Source: CAYMKL01 sp964390805 (GTDB lineage Bacteria; Chloroflexota; Anaerolineae; VGOG01). Taken from it: a DNA stretch of 51,735 bases. A program made the position numbers and the translations under genes. Location: contig CAYMKL010000037.1 in assembly GCA_964390805.1 (NCBI GenBank), positions 1 through 51,735 of the forward strand, given 5' to 3'. The notes under the pieces are model-generated. The model did no database searches. It was not told where the DNA came from and saw only the letters and a list, made by a program, of their open reading frames with translations. How positions within the stretch are numbered: the first letter of the stretch is position 1; the number at the start of each line of letters is the position of its first letter. This document shows positions 51,701 through 51,735 of the stretch, in pieces.

Positions 51701-51735
51701 CCGGTCAGGACTTTGAGCAAGTAGTCGTGATCCCA

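Overview
The window looks like a chromosomal segment of a Chloroflexota-type bacterium (Anaerolineae-like). The clues are lipoproteins carrying the 'VEKEVVVEK' repeat linker, moderately GC-rich genes, many carbohydrate/cyclitol dehydrogenases, tungsten-type aldehyde:ferredoxin oxidoreductases and a non-pyrrolysine MttB-family protein. The taxonomic call is an inference. I saw no rRNA, tRNA or CRISPR array.

Layout. (1) 1-4774, minus strand: a BMP-family (nucleoside-type) ABC importer with its own consensus promoter. (2) 4815-9884, minus: a CaiB-type CoA transferase, a DUF433/DUF5615 toxin-antitoxin pair, a DinB-like protein, a stand-alone condensation-domain protein, a small membrane protein and a methyltransferase. 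(3) 10112-10800: a decayed IS1-like transposase. (4) 10827-37253: a large catabolic island. Ten minus-strand genes run away from a divergent control region at 20570-20740: LacI regulator, 2-hydroxyacid dehydrogenase, HpcH/HpaI aldolase, cyclase-family hydrolase, SDR, inositol-phosphate-synthase-like protein, PfkB kinase, Gfo/Idh oxidoreductase, epimerase and Zn-dehydrogenase. On the plus strand follow a 1041-residue FG-GAP protein, a sugar-type ABC importer without ATPase, an Ldh2-type dehydrogenase and an AOR. After a second promoter come a DegT aminotransferase, an MttB-family methyltransferase, a four-cluster ferredoxin, a second AOR and an UlaG-like metallohydrolase. (5) 37.3-42.8 kb: a graveyard of mobile DNA, with two glutamine-synthetase tails, an intact IS4-like element, a YafQ-type toxin-antitoxin pair, an HNH remnant and a chimeric methyltransferase fragment. 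(6) 42.8-51.4 kb, minus: a glycolipid/inositol-lipid type cluster with methyltransferases, two glycosyltransferases, a B12-binding radical SAM protein, a TVP38-family membrane protein, a CDP-alcohol phosphatidyltransferase and a second inositol-phosphate synthase.

How the parts work together. The strongest observation is regulatory. Three promoters in the island (for lacI leftwards, for the 1041-residue protein rightwards, and for the DegT gene) all have TTGACA-17-TATAAT. Each is followed 7-8 nt later by two tandem LacI-type palindromes (core CTACNCGNGTAG) whose centres are 13 bp apart. This makes some 20 genes one putative regulon, probably for uptake and oxidation of a cyclitol-, sugar-acid- or methylated-amine-like compound. 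The substrate cannot be read from the sequence. The island is flanked on both sides by transposase debris, suggesting horizontal acquisition.

A second surprise is a ~205-bp dispersed repeat (40295-40498 and 51470-51679). It carries its own perfect promoter and sits directly upstream of two unrelated genes, an antitoxin and an inositol-phosphate synthase.
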